Source of the DNA: Clostridia bacterium
GTDB taxonomy: Bacteria; Bacillota; Clostridia; Christensenellales; Aristaeellaceae
Length of the DNA stretch: 64,000 nt
Direction: 5' to 3'
NCBI GenBank assembly: GCA_017395065.1
Contig: JAFPWH010000024.1
Location: 1-64,000, forward strand
Made by a program: the position numbers and the translations under genes
The notes under the pieces: generated by a model
The model's database searches: none
What the model saw: only the letters and a program-made list of their open reading frames with translations
Told to the model about the DNA's origin: nothing
In this document: positions 40,522 through 48,809 of the stretch, in pieces
Numbering within the stretch: the stretch's first letter is position 1
Layout of the letters: every line of letters begins with the position of its first letter

Positions 40522-42789
40522 ATGTTCTCTCCCTACGGGCGTTTCATCGAAGAAGGCCGCGGCTTTGAAATCTTCACGCCGGACATTCCGCGCAACTGGT
40601 ACAATTACTTTTTTACCGATCAGTACGTGACGTTCACCTCGCAGTGCGGCATCGGCCAGGGCTTTTTGCAGGACAGCCTCGGCAGGCGCATATCTCCCGT
40701 TTCCGCGCGCGCACTGTACGCGGTCGAGGGGGATGCGGGCTGGGAGCTCAGCGGACTGCCGCTCTACGACAAGTATGAGGACTACAAATGCATACACCGC
40801 CCGGGCTCGACCGAGATCGTACTGACCCGGCACGGCATCAGAACGGGATGGACGCTGTTCGTGCCGCCTGAAAGCGATCCGTTCACGGGCGCGGAGGTCA
40901 GCGTCGTCGACGTCGAAAACCTGTCGCAGCGCGAGCGGGAAATCAAGCTGATCTCCTACACCGAAAACGATCTCGACGGCGCGTACAAATACCAGGGCTA
41001 CAACACGCGCGCCGTCGAAAAACAGGCGGATTTCAATGGCCTGAAGCTTGATTTCAACGAGATGTTCGAAGGCAAGAAGCGCGCCTTCACCTTCTTTTGC
41101 TTCTGCGACAGGCCTCTTACCGGCTGGGACGCGGCGAAGAACCGCTTTATCGGCCCGTACAACACGCTGCGCGATCCGATCGCCCTGCACAGGGGAGGCT
41201 GCACGAACAGCGCCTGCGTCGCCGAGAAGGCGTGCTACGCGCTCGAAACGGCGTTTACGCTGAAGCCCGGCGAGACCGCCTCTTGCTGCTTCGTGACGGT
41301 ACTTACCGCAAACGCCGCAAAGGCGGAAGAAATGCAAAGGCGCTTTCGCAGTGCTGAAGACGCGAAAAACGAGCTGAAAGCGCTTACCGAGCGCATCCGC
41401 AGCGCGACAGGCGGCGGACTTACGCTTCGCACGCCGGACGAAAACTTCAACTGCCTGATCAACAACTGGCTGAAATACCAGACGAACCTCGGCTCCCGCT
41501 GGGCGAGGGTCCGCCATAACGGCTACCGGGACATCGCCAGCGACACGGAGTGCCTCGCGGTGTACGATCCCGCCCTCGCGTGGCAGAGGATCAAACGCCT
41601 TCTTTCCTATCAATATGCAAACGGCTACGCGCCGCGCACGTTCATCGACGGGCAGATCAGGGACAACAATTTCTCGGACTGCGCCGTGTGGCTGAGCTTT
41701 ACCGTATACTACATCATCAACGAACTGGGCGACGCCGCGCTGCTAAGCGAGCAGGTCCCGTTCAACGACGGCAGCATTGCCTCCGTCTGGGAGCACGTGA
41801 AGCGCTCCGTCGAATTCCTGCACGGCTTTACGGGGCACCACGGCCTTATACGTATCTGGGGCGGCGACTGGAACGACTGCATGAACAACGTGGGCATCAA
41901 GGGCAAGGGCGTAAGCGTCTGGCTGTCCATCGCGTTCGTGCGGGCGGCGCGCATGGCCTGCGAGCTTGCCAAAACGGTCGGCGACGAGGCGACCGCCCGC
42001 ACCTTCACCGACTGGGCGGAGGACATGTGCCGCCGCGTGAACGAATACGGCTGGGACGAAAAGGGCGGCTATTACATCTACGCGATCTCGGACGACGGCG
42101 AAAGGATCGGCGCAAGCGACTGTGAGGAGGGCAGCGTGTTTTTGAATCCGCAGCTCTGGGCGGTGCTCGCGGGCGGCCTGGGCGCGGGGCGCGAAGAGAA
42201 GGCGATCAAAAACGCCTACGCGCTTTTGTGGGACGAATTGGGCACCCGCGTATCGACGCCGCCCTATACGGAAAAAAACGCATGGATCGGCGGCATCGGC
42301 GAAAAAGCGCCTGGCGTTCAGGAAAACGGCGGCGTCTACCTGCACGCCATGTGCTGGAAGCTCGCCGTGGACGCGCTCCGGGGCGATTCGAAGCGCGTGG
42401 GGGAGGACATCGTACAGATCCTGCCCTTCACCAATCCCGTCGTGAACGGCCGCGCCGAACCCTACAGCATCTGCAACTGCTACATGGGCAGGGAAACCGG
42501 CTACCGTTACGGTACGCCCGGCCAGAGCTGGCGCACGGCCTCGGGGCAGTGGCTGCTCAAAGCCATGGCGCAGTTCGTCTTCGGTCTTCAGCCCTCTTTG
42601 GAGGGACTCAGGATCAAGCCCTGCCTTCCGGACAGCTGGAACGAAGCCTGTGCCGAAAAGGAATTCCGGGGACACGTATACAAGATCAGGTACCTGCGAG
42701 GCGGCATGAGCAAAGTCCTGTTCAACGGGAAAGAGCTTTCAGGCGATCTATTGCCGCTTGAGGACGGCGAAGTGACGGTGTACATCTGA
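40522..42789 (+). CDS. GH94-family glycoside phosphorylase (cellobiose phosphorylase-like)
   Basis: This cytoplasmic enzyme of about 755 residues splits beta-linked disaccharides or oligosaccharides with phosphate, saving ATP. It has an N-terminal beta-sandwich (1-about 290), a linker helix, and an (alpha/alpha)6 barrel with the catalytic aspartate motif GGDWNDCMN (D449-D452). It also has NPQLWAVLAGG, TPPYTEKNAWIGGIGEK, the phosphate-site-like GRETGYRYGTPGQSWRTASGQW, and the C-terminal LEGLRIKPCLPDSW. The start at 40522 (MFSPYGRF) is set by the upstream promoter and GGGGTGGTGGGC. The exact substrate (cellobiose, laminaribiose, chitobiose, cellodextrin) cannot be told. Confidence 0.9.
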   Translation: MFSPYGRFIEEGRGFEIFTPDIPRNWYNYFFTDQYVTFTSQCGIGQGFLQDSLGRRISPVSARALYAVEGDAGWELSGLPLYDKYEDYKCIHRPGSTEIVLTRHGIRTGWTLFVPPESDPFTGAEVSVVDVENLSQREREIKLISYTENDLDGAYKYQGYNTRAVEKQADFNGLKLDFNEMFEGKKRAFTFFCFCDRPLTGWDAAKNRFIGPYNTLRDPIALHRGGCTNSACVAEKACYALETAFTLKPGETASCCFVTVLTANAAKAEEMQRRFRSAEDAKNELKALTERIRSATGGGLTLRTPDENFNCLINNWLKYQTNLGSRWARVRHNGYRDIASDTECLAVYDPALAWQRIKRLLSYQYANGYAPRTFIDGQIRDNNFSDCAVWLSFTVYYIINELGDAALLSEQVPFNDGSIASVWEHVKRSVEFLHGFTGHHGLIRIWGGDWNDCMNNVGIKGKGVSVWLSIAFVRAARMACELAKTVGDEATARTFTDWAEDMCRRVNEYGWDEKGGYYIYAISDDGERIGASDCEEGSVFLNPQLWAVLAGGLGAGREEKAIKNAYALLWDELGTRVSTPPYTEKNAWIGGIGEKAPGVQENGGVYLHAMCWKLAVDALRGDSKRVGEDIVQILPFTNPVVNGRAEPYSICNCYMGRETGYRYGTPGQSWRTASGQWLLKAMAQFVFGLQPSLEGLRIKPCLPDSWNEACAEKEFRGHVYKIRYLRGGMSKVLFNGKELSGDLLPLEDGEVTVYI

Positions 42790-42830
42790 AACGAAGCAGG
42801 CCGGGCCTGCCGAGATAAAGGAGGAAACAT

Positions 42831-43388
42831 ATGAAAAGAACGATAAGCGTGCTTCTTGCGATTCTCCTGCTGCTTTCCGGCGTCGGCGCGATCGGTGAGA
42901 CGAGCGAAGAAAGTCAGTTTGGCGGCCTCTTTGCCGGACTGCAGGAGCTTGAAATGGGAATGGACAGCGCTCAGGTGACTGCCCTGATGGGCGAGCCTTA
43001 TGAGACAGACACAGTCTCCGAGCTTACCACGACACTGGTTTATGACGCTGTATTCGGGGTCGAGGACGCCATGATCGGGTTTGTATTCCAGGAGGAAAAG
43101 CTGTGCATCATCGATTATATGTGCTACGGCGACGAGGCAGACTGCATTGCGCTGCTTTCGGGGCTTGAGAAGCTGCTCGGCGAACCCGGCGGCGATCCGC
43201 TGACCGTATTGTTGGGAACGAGCGATCTTGATTTTGTCCGGCAAACGAATGAGAACTTCGAGGAGTATGCTGTGGATTATATCGACAGCTGCAGCACCAT
43301 CGCAGCCTGGCAGCTTGAAAACGAGAATGTCGTCCTTATGCAAAAGGGAGCAATGATCGAACTGATCGTCTATTCGATTGGCAGCTGA
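42831..43388 (+). CDS. small secreted protein with BamE/SmpA-like motif, unknown function
   Basis: The 185 residues begin with a signal peptide (MKRTISVLLAILLLLSGVGAIGE) and no lipobox cysteine. The mature part starts with LEMGMDSAQVTALMGEPYETDT, which has the shape of the BamE/SmpA fold motif (G-M-x-x-x-Q-V-x-x-L-x-G-x-P), followed by beta strands. Function unknown; in Gram-positive bacteria such domains occur in small surface proteins. Strong ribosome site AAAGGAGG. It lies 41 bases after the GH94 gene. Confidence 0.7.
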   Translation: MKRTISVLLAILLLLSGVGAIGETSEESQFGGLFAGLQELEMGMDSAQVTALMGEPYETDTVSELTTTLVYDAVFGVEDAMIGFVFQEEKLCIIDYMCYGDEADCIALLSGLEKLLGEPGGDPLTVLLGTSDLDFVRQTNENFEEYAVDYIDSCSTIAAWQLENENVVLMQKGAMIELIVYSIGS

Positions 43389-43424
43389 TCAATAGGACGT
43401 TAAAACCGTCCTTCGAACCGACAT

Positions 43425-43465
43425 CGCCGCCTGCTTCCGGTCTGTTTACCGGTAAGCGGGCGGCG
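43425..43465. terminator. terminator between converging genes
   Basis: A long hairpin with arms CGCCGCC...CCGGT and ACCGG...GGCGGCG is followed on plus by ACGCATTTTATG. It sits between the plus-strand secreted-protein gene and the minus-strand esterase gene and can serve both. Confidence 0.7.
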
Positions 43466-43495
43466 ACGCATTTTATGTTTCACCTGAAACGCGCG

Positions 43496-44536
43496 CTATT
43501 TCAAAAGCTTTTTCAATTCCTTTGCGATCATTCTGTGCGTGACCGGCCCGGGATGGTAGCGGCTGCCCATGCCGCCGCGCGGCAGGGCGTAAAGGTCCGC
43601 GGGCACGGCAAAGCGCGCGTTGACGCCTTTCACCGCGGCCGCTTCGACCGCCTTTTGAAGCGCGTCGTGGACGACCCCGCTCTTGTAGAAGCTGATCCAC
43701 AAAAGAGATGCGTGCGGGTTCCTTTCGTGCAGGTGCATGAGGAAGTCTTCGGCCGCTTCGGTAAGACGCTCAAGATCGTCCGGGCTGTCGGTGAATTTGT
43801 TCGTCCTGCCGCTTTCGGGATCGGTATACGGCGGCTGGGTCAGGGCGTTATTGTCGTTCGTGCCCAGCGCGACGACCACGTGATGGGGATCGAAATCGAA
43901 AGCGTATTCGAGGTCGCTTTTCTGGCCGCAGAGCTTGTCGTAGATGGCCGGGATGCGGCTGCCCGGATTGTTGTCCCAGCCGTTCAGAACGCCCCAGCCG
44001 CTGATGGATACGCAGTTGTATTCCGCCTTGGCGGCGTCCGCGGTCATGCGCGGGAACGCGTCGGAGGCGCCGAACATCATCGGCAGCCATTCGTCGAATT
44101 GCTCCGGTCCGCGGCAGCCTTCGCCGCAGGTGATCGAGTCGCCGATGAACTCGATGCGCTTTTTGTAAACGGGTACCGGTTTGAACTCCCCGTCCGTCCT
44201 GACCCGCGTAAGCCTGACCGAGCAACGGTCCGGAAAGGCCATCGTCTCCTTTATTACACGCACGTTGTGGTCGCGCTTCGGTTCCATGCCCAGATACACC
44301 GTGTACCAGTGCCTGCCCTCGAGGGGCGAAAAGGTCTGCGCGCGCAGGCCGTCCACCTCAAAGCTCAGATAGTCGCGCCTTTCGCCGTACACGGCTTCGA
44401 TCTCCACGTCGAGGCGGCTGCCGCTTGAAAGGAGCCTTGCGTAGGAACCGGGCCAGTCCATCGTGAAGCCGTCCGCGGTTTTATCGTACCTTCCGCCGAG
44501 GCAGGCGCCGCAGGCAAAGATGCTCTTCGTCTTCAT
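43496..44536 (-). CDS. SGNH hydrolase, CE2-like (carbohydrate esterase)
   Basis: This 346-residue cytoplasmic protein has a jelly-roll-like N-terminal half (GRYDKTADGFTMDWPGSYARLLSSGSRLDVEIEAVYG..., HWYTVYLGMEPKRDHNVRVIKE). The SGNH domain has FIGDSITCGEGC (Ser), SGWGV, LGTNDNN and SRYHPGPVTH (catalytic His). This two-part design is that of CE2 acetyl esterases acting on plant polysaccharides. The ATG at 44534-44536 overlaps the stop of the GH2 gene by four bases (ATGA), so the two are translationally coupled; a start 41 codons earlier would overlap the GH2 gene deeply. Confidence 0.87.
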   Translation of the reverse strand: MKTKSIFACGACLGGRYDKTADGFTMDWPGSYARLLSSGSRLDVEIEAVYGERRDYLSFEVDGLRAQTFSPLEGRHWYTVYLGMEPKRDHNVRVIKETMAFPDRCSVRLTRVRTDGEFKPVPVYKKRIEFIGDSITCGEGCRGPEQFDEWLPMMFGASDAFPRMTADAAKAEYNCVSISGWGVLNGWDNNPGSRIPAIYDKLCGQKSDLEYAFDFDPHHVVVALGTNDNNALTQPPYTDPESGRTNKFTDSPDDLERLTEAAEDFLMHLHERNPHASLLWISFYKSGVVHDALQKAVEAAAVKGVNARFAVPADLYALPRGGMGSRYHPGPVTHRMIAKELKKLLK

Positions 44537-46245
44537 TCCTCGATGGCCGCCTTCCTCGAAGTGATCGCGCTGATGACCTTCTGATCGAATTTCGGCCTGC
44601 GGTCGTAGTAGTACAGGCCGTTTCTTTCCTGCTCCACGTCCGTAAGCTGCGTATAGCAAAAGCCCATGATGTCGGGGTTGTCCAGCAGCGCGTCCGTAAG
44701 CCCCTTGTAGCGGGCGACGAGCTCTTCGATCGTCTTGGGATTGTTTCCATAGCCCCAGCCCGCGCCGTCCGGATTCCAGCCGATGCCGCCGTATTCGCTG
44801 ATCATGACGGGCTGTCCTTCGTAGTGCTGCTGGCGTTCGAAACGGTCGTAGAGCGGCTGCCCCGGGGCATATCTTTCCTTATAGATTTCTACGTTCTGCT
44901 CGTAATCGTGCGTGTCGTAAATATCGGTGAGCGCGTGAATGCCGCCGCTTGCGTCGATGCAGGGGCGGGTCGCGTCATACGCCTTCGTTGCAAGATAGCT
45001 CAGGCGCATCGTCGCTTCCTTTGCGCCGCCCAAGCTCTCGCCCCAGGTCTCGTTCCAGGGGCACCAGCCGATCAGGGCGGGGGAATTGTAGTCGCGCTTT
45101 ACGACCTCCAGCCACTCGCGCAGGAAGATCTCCGGCGTGGCGGCGTCCTTCGGGTCGATGCCCCAGGAGGCCATTTCGCCCCAGACGATGTAGCCGAGTT
45201 TGTCTGCCCAGTACAAAAAGCGCTGCTCGAACACCTTCTGGTGCAGTCTTGCGCCGTTGAAGCCCATGGCCATCGAGCGCAGTATGTCGTTTTTCAGTTC
45301 CTCATCGTTGGGTGCGGTGTAGACGCCGTCCGGGTAGAAGCCCTGATCGAGGATCAGCCGCTGGAACACGCTCTTTCCGTTGATCAGGAACTTTTTGCCG
45401 TCGAAGCTCAGCGAGCGCAGGCCGAAATAGCTGTCCGCCGCGTCCAGCACTTTGCCGTCCTTTTGCAGCGTGAGCTTCAGATCGTACAGATTCGGCTGGC
45501 CCACGTTCCAAAGCTTGGGCTCCTCCATCATGAGAAGCAGCCGCACCTGTCCCGCGTCCGCGTCGAGCTCCGCTTCGGTCTCGTATTCGCCTTCGAAGGA
45601 AGCTTGTGCCTTGAACGTGCAGCCGATCAAGTTCCCTTCGAGCTCCGCTTCCACAAGAAGCGTTCCGTTTATTCCGTCCGGGGTCAGCTTTACACTTTTG
45701 ATCCGCTCTTCGTTCGTCCATTCCAGCCACACGGTCTGCCAGATGCCGGTCGTACGCGTATAGGAGCAGCCGTATGAACCGTAGCGATTGCTCTGCTTTC
45801 CGAAAGGCTGGCGGCCGCTCAATTGATCGTCGTCCGCACAAAGGACGACCGTGTTTTCGCCCGTTTTCACGGCTTTTGTGATCTCGATCTGAAAGCTCGA
45901 ATAACCGCCGCGGTGCGTGCCGCAGGATATGCCGTTGATCCAGATTTCCGCGGCGTAGTCCACCGCGCCGAAATTCATGAACACGCGCTTTCCTTCCGTC
46001 TTGGCGGGCAGAACGAAAGTGCGCCTGTACCATACGGCGCGCATGAAGTCGGTGTATTCCACACCGCTTAGCTTGCTCTCGGGGCAAAACGGCACGGTGA
46101 TCGAGCCGTCAAGCGGTTGCTTTTCGATAAGCCCCCTTGCGCGGCCTGTTCCTGCATGATCGATCTCGAACTGCCAGTTTCCGTTCAGATTCAGCCAGTC
46201 CTTCCGCCGGAACTGGGGACGGGGATATTCGCTGCGCGGTATCAT
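44533..46245 (-). CDS. GH2-family beta-glycosidase
   Basis: This 570-residue, three-domain GH2 enzyme has a sugar-binding jelly roll (1-about 175, ending YGCSYTRTTGIWQTVWLEW), an Ig-like domain (about 180-280), and a TIM barrel with acid/base E399 in GWCPWNETW and nucleophile E484 in MISEYGGIGW. It is shorter than LacZ and lacks a signal peptide, so it is a cytoplasmic beta-galactosidase, glucuronidase, mannosidase or similar; the linkage cannot be assigned. The start at 46243-46245 follows GGAGGCATGCAAC. It forms an operon with the CE2-like esterase. Confidence 0.9.
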   Translation of the reverse strand: MIPRSEYPRPQFRRKDWLNLNGNWQFEIDHAGTGRARGLIEKQPLDGSITVPFCPESKLSGVEYTDFMRAVWYRRTFVLPAKTEGKRVFMNFGAVDYAAEIWINGISCGTHRGGYSSFQIEITKAVKTGENTVVLCADDDQLSGRQPFGKQSNRYGSYGCSYTRTTGIWQTVWLEWTNEERIKSVKLTPDGINGTLLVEAELEGNLIGCTFKAQASFEGEYETEAELDADAGQVRLLLMMEEPKLWNVGQPNLYDLKLTLQKDGKVLDAADSYFGLRSLSFDGKKFLINGKSVFQRLILDQGFYPDGVYTAPNDEELKNDILRSMAMGFNGARLHQKVFEQRFLYWADKLGYIVWGEMASWGIDPKDAATPEIFLREWLEVVKRDYNSPALIGWCPWNETWGESLGGAKEATMRLSYLATKAYDATRPCIDASGGIHALTDIYDTHDYEQNVEIYKERYAPGQPLYDRFERQQHYEGQPVMISEYGGIGWNPDGAGWGYGNNPKTIEELVARYKGLTDALLDNPDIMGFCYTQLTDVEQERNGLYYYDRRPKFDQKVISAITSRKAAIEE

Positions 46246-46407
46246 GTTGCATGCCTCCTTCGGTTCTGTTCGTATCGACAATATTATAAAAGGAAACGGA
46301 CCGAAATGCAATATGAAATTTCTGCGCGTTCACTTCCGGCGCGGCTTCAGCTTACCGGCAGCTTTGTTAAAACTGCTTTATTTCCGGAAAAACGGGTGAA
46401 ATACTGC

Positions 46408-46442
46408 TTGACACATAATACTATGTGTTGTATAGTATTATG
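46408..46442 (+). promoter_or_regulatory. padR promoter with perfect palindromic operator
   Basis: TTGACA (46408-46413) and TATAGT (46431-46436), spacer 17. The promoter is overlaid by a perfect 11-bp inverted repeat, CATAATACTAT (46414-46424) and ATAGTATTATG (46432-46442), with a 7-base centre. Binding would block both RNA polymerase contacts. Autoregulation by the following PadR is the natural inference. Confidence 0.88.
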
Positions 46443-46458
46443 CGAAAGGAGGCATCCG

Positions 46459-46773
46459 ATGGACATACAGTTGAAACGCGGTCTTCTGGATATCTGCGTG
46501 CTTTCCGCGATCAGGACGGAAGATTCTTACGGTTATCAGATCATCAAAGACATATCTCCGCACGTGGCGATATCGGAATCCACCCTGTACCCGATCTTAA
46601 AGCGCCTGGAGGAGGCCGGCTGCCTGACCGTCAAAAACGTGGAGCACAACGGAAGGCTGAGAAAATACTACCACATCACGGCGTCAGGGCTTGAAAGGAT
46701 CGAGGAATTCCTGCGGGACTGGAAGAGCATACTTGCGATTTACGATTACATATCGAAAGGCGGTTCACGATGA
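46459..46773 (+). CDS. PadR-family transcriptional regulator
   Basis: This 104-residue PadR subfamily-2 winged-helix repressor begins MDIQLKRGLLDICVLSAIRTEDSYGYQIIKDI. It continues with the recognition helix ISESTLYPILKRLEEAGCL, the wing (NGRLRKYYHITASG) and a short dimerisation helix. Subfamily-2 PadRs next to DUF1700 and DUF4097 genes are common in Firmicutes and usually repress their own operon. Ribosome site AAAGGAGG. The stop overlaps the next ATG (ATGA). Confidence 0.93.
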   Translation: MDIQLKRGLLDICVLSAIRTEDSYGYQIIKDISPHVAISESTLYPILKRLEEAGCLTVKNVEHNGRLRKYYHITASGLERIEEFLRDWKSILAIYDYISKGGSR

Positions 46774-47363
46774 AAAAGAAAAAATACCTGACAATGCTCA
46801 GGAAAGAAATGAAGGGCTTGAGCCCCGACACGGTCAGAAAGACGCTGGATTATTACGACGAAATGATCAGCGACAGGATGGAGGATGGCTTAAGCGAGGA
46901 AGAGGCCGTTTCGGCCATGGAGGACCCCGCTGCGATCGTAAGCGGCCTCGTGCGGGAGAAATACGCAAACGCAGCTGCGAACGATTTCAGCCGGCAAAAA
47001 AGCGGAAGCGTCTGGCAAAAAGTGCTGATCGTACTGGGCTTCCCGCTGTGGCTCCCGCTGCTGATCGCCTTTGCTTCGATCGTGCTTGCGCTGTTTATCG
47101 TGCTGATCGCCGTGATCGTTTCCCTTTGCGCGGCTGAAGCCTCACTGGTGTTGGGCGGCTCAGCCGGGGTACTGGGCGGACTGATCCGCCTGTGCCAAGG
47201 CAATCCTCTTCAGGCGATGGCGATAGCGGGCGGCTGCCTTGTCTGCGTGGGGCTGGGCGTCATACTGTTTAAGCCCACCGCGATGCTCGTAAAAAAGCTG
47301 TGCGTCTGTATGGCGGGCATTCCCGCAAGACTCAAGCGCAGATACTACAGAAAGGCGGTATAG
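46770..47363 (+). CDS. DUF1700 membrane protein
   Basis: The 197 residues begin with a cytoplasmic helical domain, KKYLTMLRKEMKGLSPDTVRKTLDYYDEMISDRMEDGLSEEEAVSAM, the DUF1700 signature. Three membrane helices follow (VLIVLGFPLWLPLLIAFASIVLAL, FIVLIAVIVSLCAAEASL, AMAIAGGCLVCVGLGVILF). Function unknown; genomic pairing with PadR and DUF4097 suggests a cell-envelope sensing or stress module. Translationally coupled to padR. Confidence 0.9.
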   Translation: MKKKKYLTMLRKEMKGLSPDTVRKTLDYYDEMISDRMEDGLSEEEAVSAMEDPAAIVSGLVREKYANAAANDFSRQKSGSVWQKVLIVLGFPLWLPLLIAFASIVLALFIVLIAVIVSLCAAEASLVLGGSAGVLGGLIRLCQGNPLQAMAIAGGCLVCVGLGVILFKPTAMLVKKLCVCMAGIPARLKRRYYRKAV

Positions 47364-47367
47364 GAAA

Positions 47368-48339
47368 ATGAGCATGGATACGAATAAAAAGACGAACACG
47401 GGCTTAAGGACGGGGCTCATACTGCTTCTTGTCGGCGCGGCACTTTTCCTGCTCGCCTCCGCGCTGCTGGGCTTCGACTACAAAAAGCTCGACGTGCACG
47501 AATACGTCACGCACACCCTGACGCCCGAAGGCGACTTCACATCCATAAGAATAAACGACAGCACGGCGGACATCGCCTTCGTCATTACGGACGGCGGCCC
47601 GTGCAGGATCGAATGCTTCGACGTGGCAAACGAAAAGCATACGGCCGAGATCAAGCACGGCGAGCTCGTCGTAACCAGGCCGCACAAAAGGAACTGGTAC
47701 GATTTCCTGGACCTAAGGCTTAGGCAGGTCACCATCACGCTGTACCTTCCCGGGCAGGCCTATGAAAACCTCACGATCGACAATTCGACGGGCGATATAA
47801 AGCTCTCCGGCCGGGTTGGCTTTGAGCAGGCGGATATCGGCCTTTCCACGGGAAGCGTCCTGATCGACGGCATGCGCTTTTCGAGCCTGCGGCTCAAAAA
47901 CTCGACGGGAGACGTCACCTTCAAAAACGTGAGTGCGGACAGGACTGAGGTCTCTCTCACGACCGGCGACGTGACGTTTGAAAATGTCGCGGGAGGGGAC
48001 ATGCGCATCGGAACCACGACCGGTCACATAACGATGAGTGGCGTCACGGGCAAAAGCCTCACCGCCTGTGCGACGACGGGCAAGGTGAAGCTCAAGGACG
48101 TGCTTTGCGACGTGCGCATGGACGTGGAGACGGACACGGGCGACATCTCGCTTTTGTCCTGCGACGCGCCTTCGATCAGGCTCACGGCGGACACGGGCGA
48201 CATCGAGGGCAGCATCTTAAGCCCCAAGATATTCAGCGCGAGCAGCGACACCGGCAGCGTGCACGTGCCCCGCTCGAAAGAGGGCGGCGAATGCGTCATC
48301 GAAACGAACACAGGCGATATCGACATCACGGCGCCCTGA
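47368..48339 (+). CDS. DUF4097-family beta-helix protein, membrane-anchored
   Basis: The 323 residues have one N-terminal membrane helix (about 15-38) followed by a repetitive right-handed beta-helix-like region. This repeats the pattern xxTGDVTFxNVxxx (for example NSTGDIKLSGRVG, LTTGDVTFENVAG, DTGDISLLSCDAP), the DUF4097 adhesin-like repeat. It is probably extracytoplasmic. The Met at 47368 or the one at 47374 could start it; AAAGGCGG precedes. Last gene of the PadR module, with a GC-rich hairpin after it. Confidence 0.88.
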   Translation: MSMDTNKKTNTGLRTGLILLLVGAALFLLASALLGFDYKKLDVHEYVTHTLTPEGDFTSIRINDSTADIAFVITDGGPCRIECFDVANEKHTAEIKHGELVVTRPHKRNWYDFLDLRLRQVTITLYLPGQAYENLTIDNSTGDIKLSGRVGFEQADIGLSTGSVLIDGMRFSSLRLKNSTGDVTFKNVSADRTEVSLTTGDVTFENVAGGDMRIGTTTGHITMSGVTGKSLTACATTGKVKLKDVLCDVRMDVETDTGDISLLSCDAPSIRLTADTGDIEGSILSPKIFSASSDTGSVHVPRSKEGGECVIETNTGDIDITAP

Positions 48340-48355
48340 ACGACTTTTCATCGCC

Positions 48356-48392
48356 CCTCCGGCCTGCGCTCATCCCGCGCGCAGACCGGAGG
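48356..48392 (+). terminator. GC-rich hairpin after the DUF4097 gene
   Basis: Arms CCTCCGG-CTGCGC and GCGCAG-CCGGAGG form a strong 13-bp stem with a one-base bulge, without a T-run. It could be a Rho-assisted terminator or a 3' stabilising structure. Confidence 0.5.
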
Positions 48393-48476
48393 CTTCCTCA
48401 TACAGCAGCCCGTTTGTTAAATGTCTGAACGGTATTGCATTTTGGGACGTATGGTGCTAAAATAACAATGTTGTTT

Positions 48477-48549
48477 GCCAACGTAGCTCAGTCGGTAGAG
48501 CAGCGGTTTCGTAAACCGCAGGTCAGGGGTTCGAGTCCCCTCGTTGGCT
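48477..48549 (+). tRNA. tRNA-Thr (anticodon CGT)
   Basis: A 73-base cloverleaf with acceptor GCCAACG/CGTTGGC, D-arm TAGCTCAGTCGGTAGAGCA, anticodon stem GCGGT-TTCGTAA-ACCGC and T-arm GGGGTTCGAGTCCCC. The anticodon CGT reads ACG (Thr). No CCA encoded. Confidence 0.95.
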
Positions 48550-48553
48550 TTTA

Positions 48554-48627
48554 CGAGGTGTAGCGCAGCTTGGTAGCGCGTTTGGTTCGGGACCAAAAGG
48601 CCGTGGGTTCAAATCCCGTCACCTCGA
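48554..48627 (+). tRNA. tRNA-Pro (anticodon CGG)
   Basis: A 74-base cloverleaf with acceptor CGAGGTG/CACCTCG, anticodon loop TTCGGGA in stem TTTGG/CCAAA and T-loop GGTTCAAATCC. The anticodon CGG reads CCG (Pro). It is four bases after tRNA-Thr, so co-transcribed. No CCA encoded. Confidence 0.95.
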
Positions 48628-48639
48628 GCAAACGGTTTT

Positions 48640-48712
48640 ATACGAACCTCGGAGTACTTACGGTGAGACGGGGTTCGTATAATCTTAAAACGAGGCCGGC
48701 GACACGCGCCGG
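48640..48712 (+). ncRNA. structured RNA segment downstream of tRNA-Pro
   Basis: Two hairpins lie in tandem. A 9-bp perfect stem ATACGAACC/GGTTCGTAT (48640-48648 with 48672-48680) is extended by three more pairs around a 17-base loop. A stem CCGGCG/CGCCGG (48696-48701 with 48707-48712) follows. A strong terminator comes right after. It may be an unrecognised small RNA or the trailer of the tRNA transcript. No family matched. Confidence 0.35.
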
Positions 48713-48728
48713 ATGCAAAGATGAAACA

Positions 48729-48756
48729 CCCCTTTTACTGTGTAAAAGGGGCTTTT
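48729..48756 (+). terminator. strong intrinsic terminator
   Basis: CCCCTTTTA (48729-48737) pairs with TAAAAGGGG (48743-48751) and is followed by CTTTTGTT. It ends the tRNA-Thr/Pro transcript about 50 bases before mnmG. Confidence 0.9.
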
Positions 48757-48809
48757 GTTAATAAACGAAATCCTGCAAAACGAAATCATACGAATTCAGG
48801 CATGATGAT

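Noticed and set aside
46246..46407. Replication origin at the strand switch
   Set aside because: No TTATCCACA-type boxes are present there; the only DnaA-box cluster in the window is at 969-1078.
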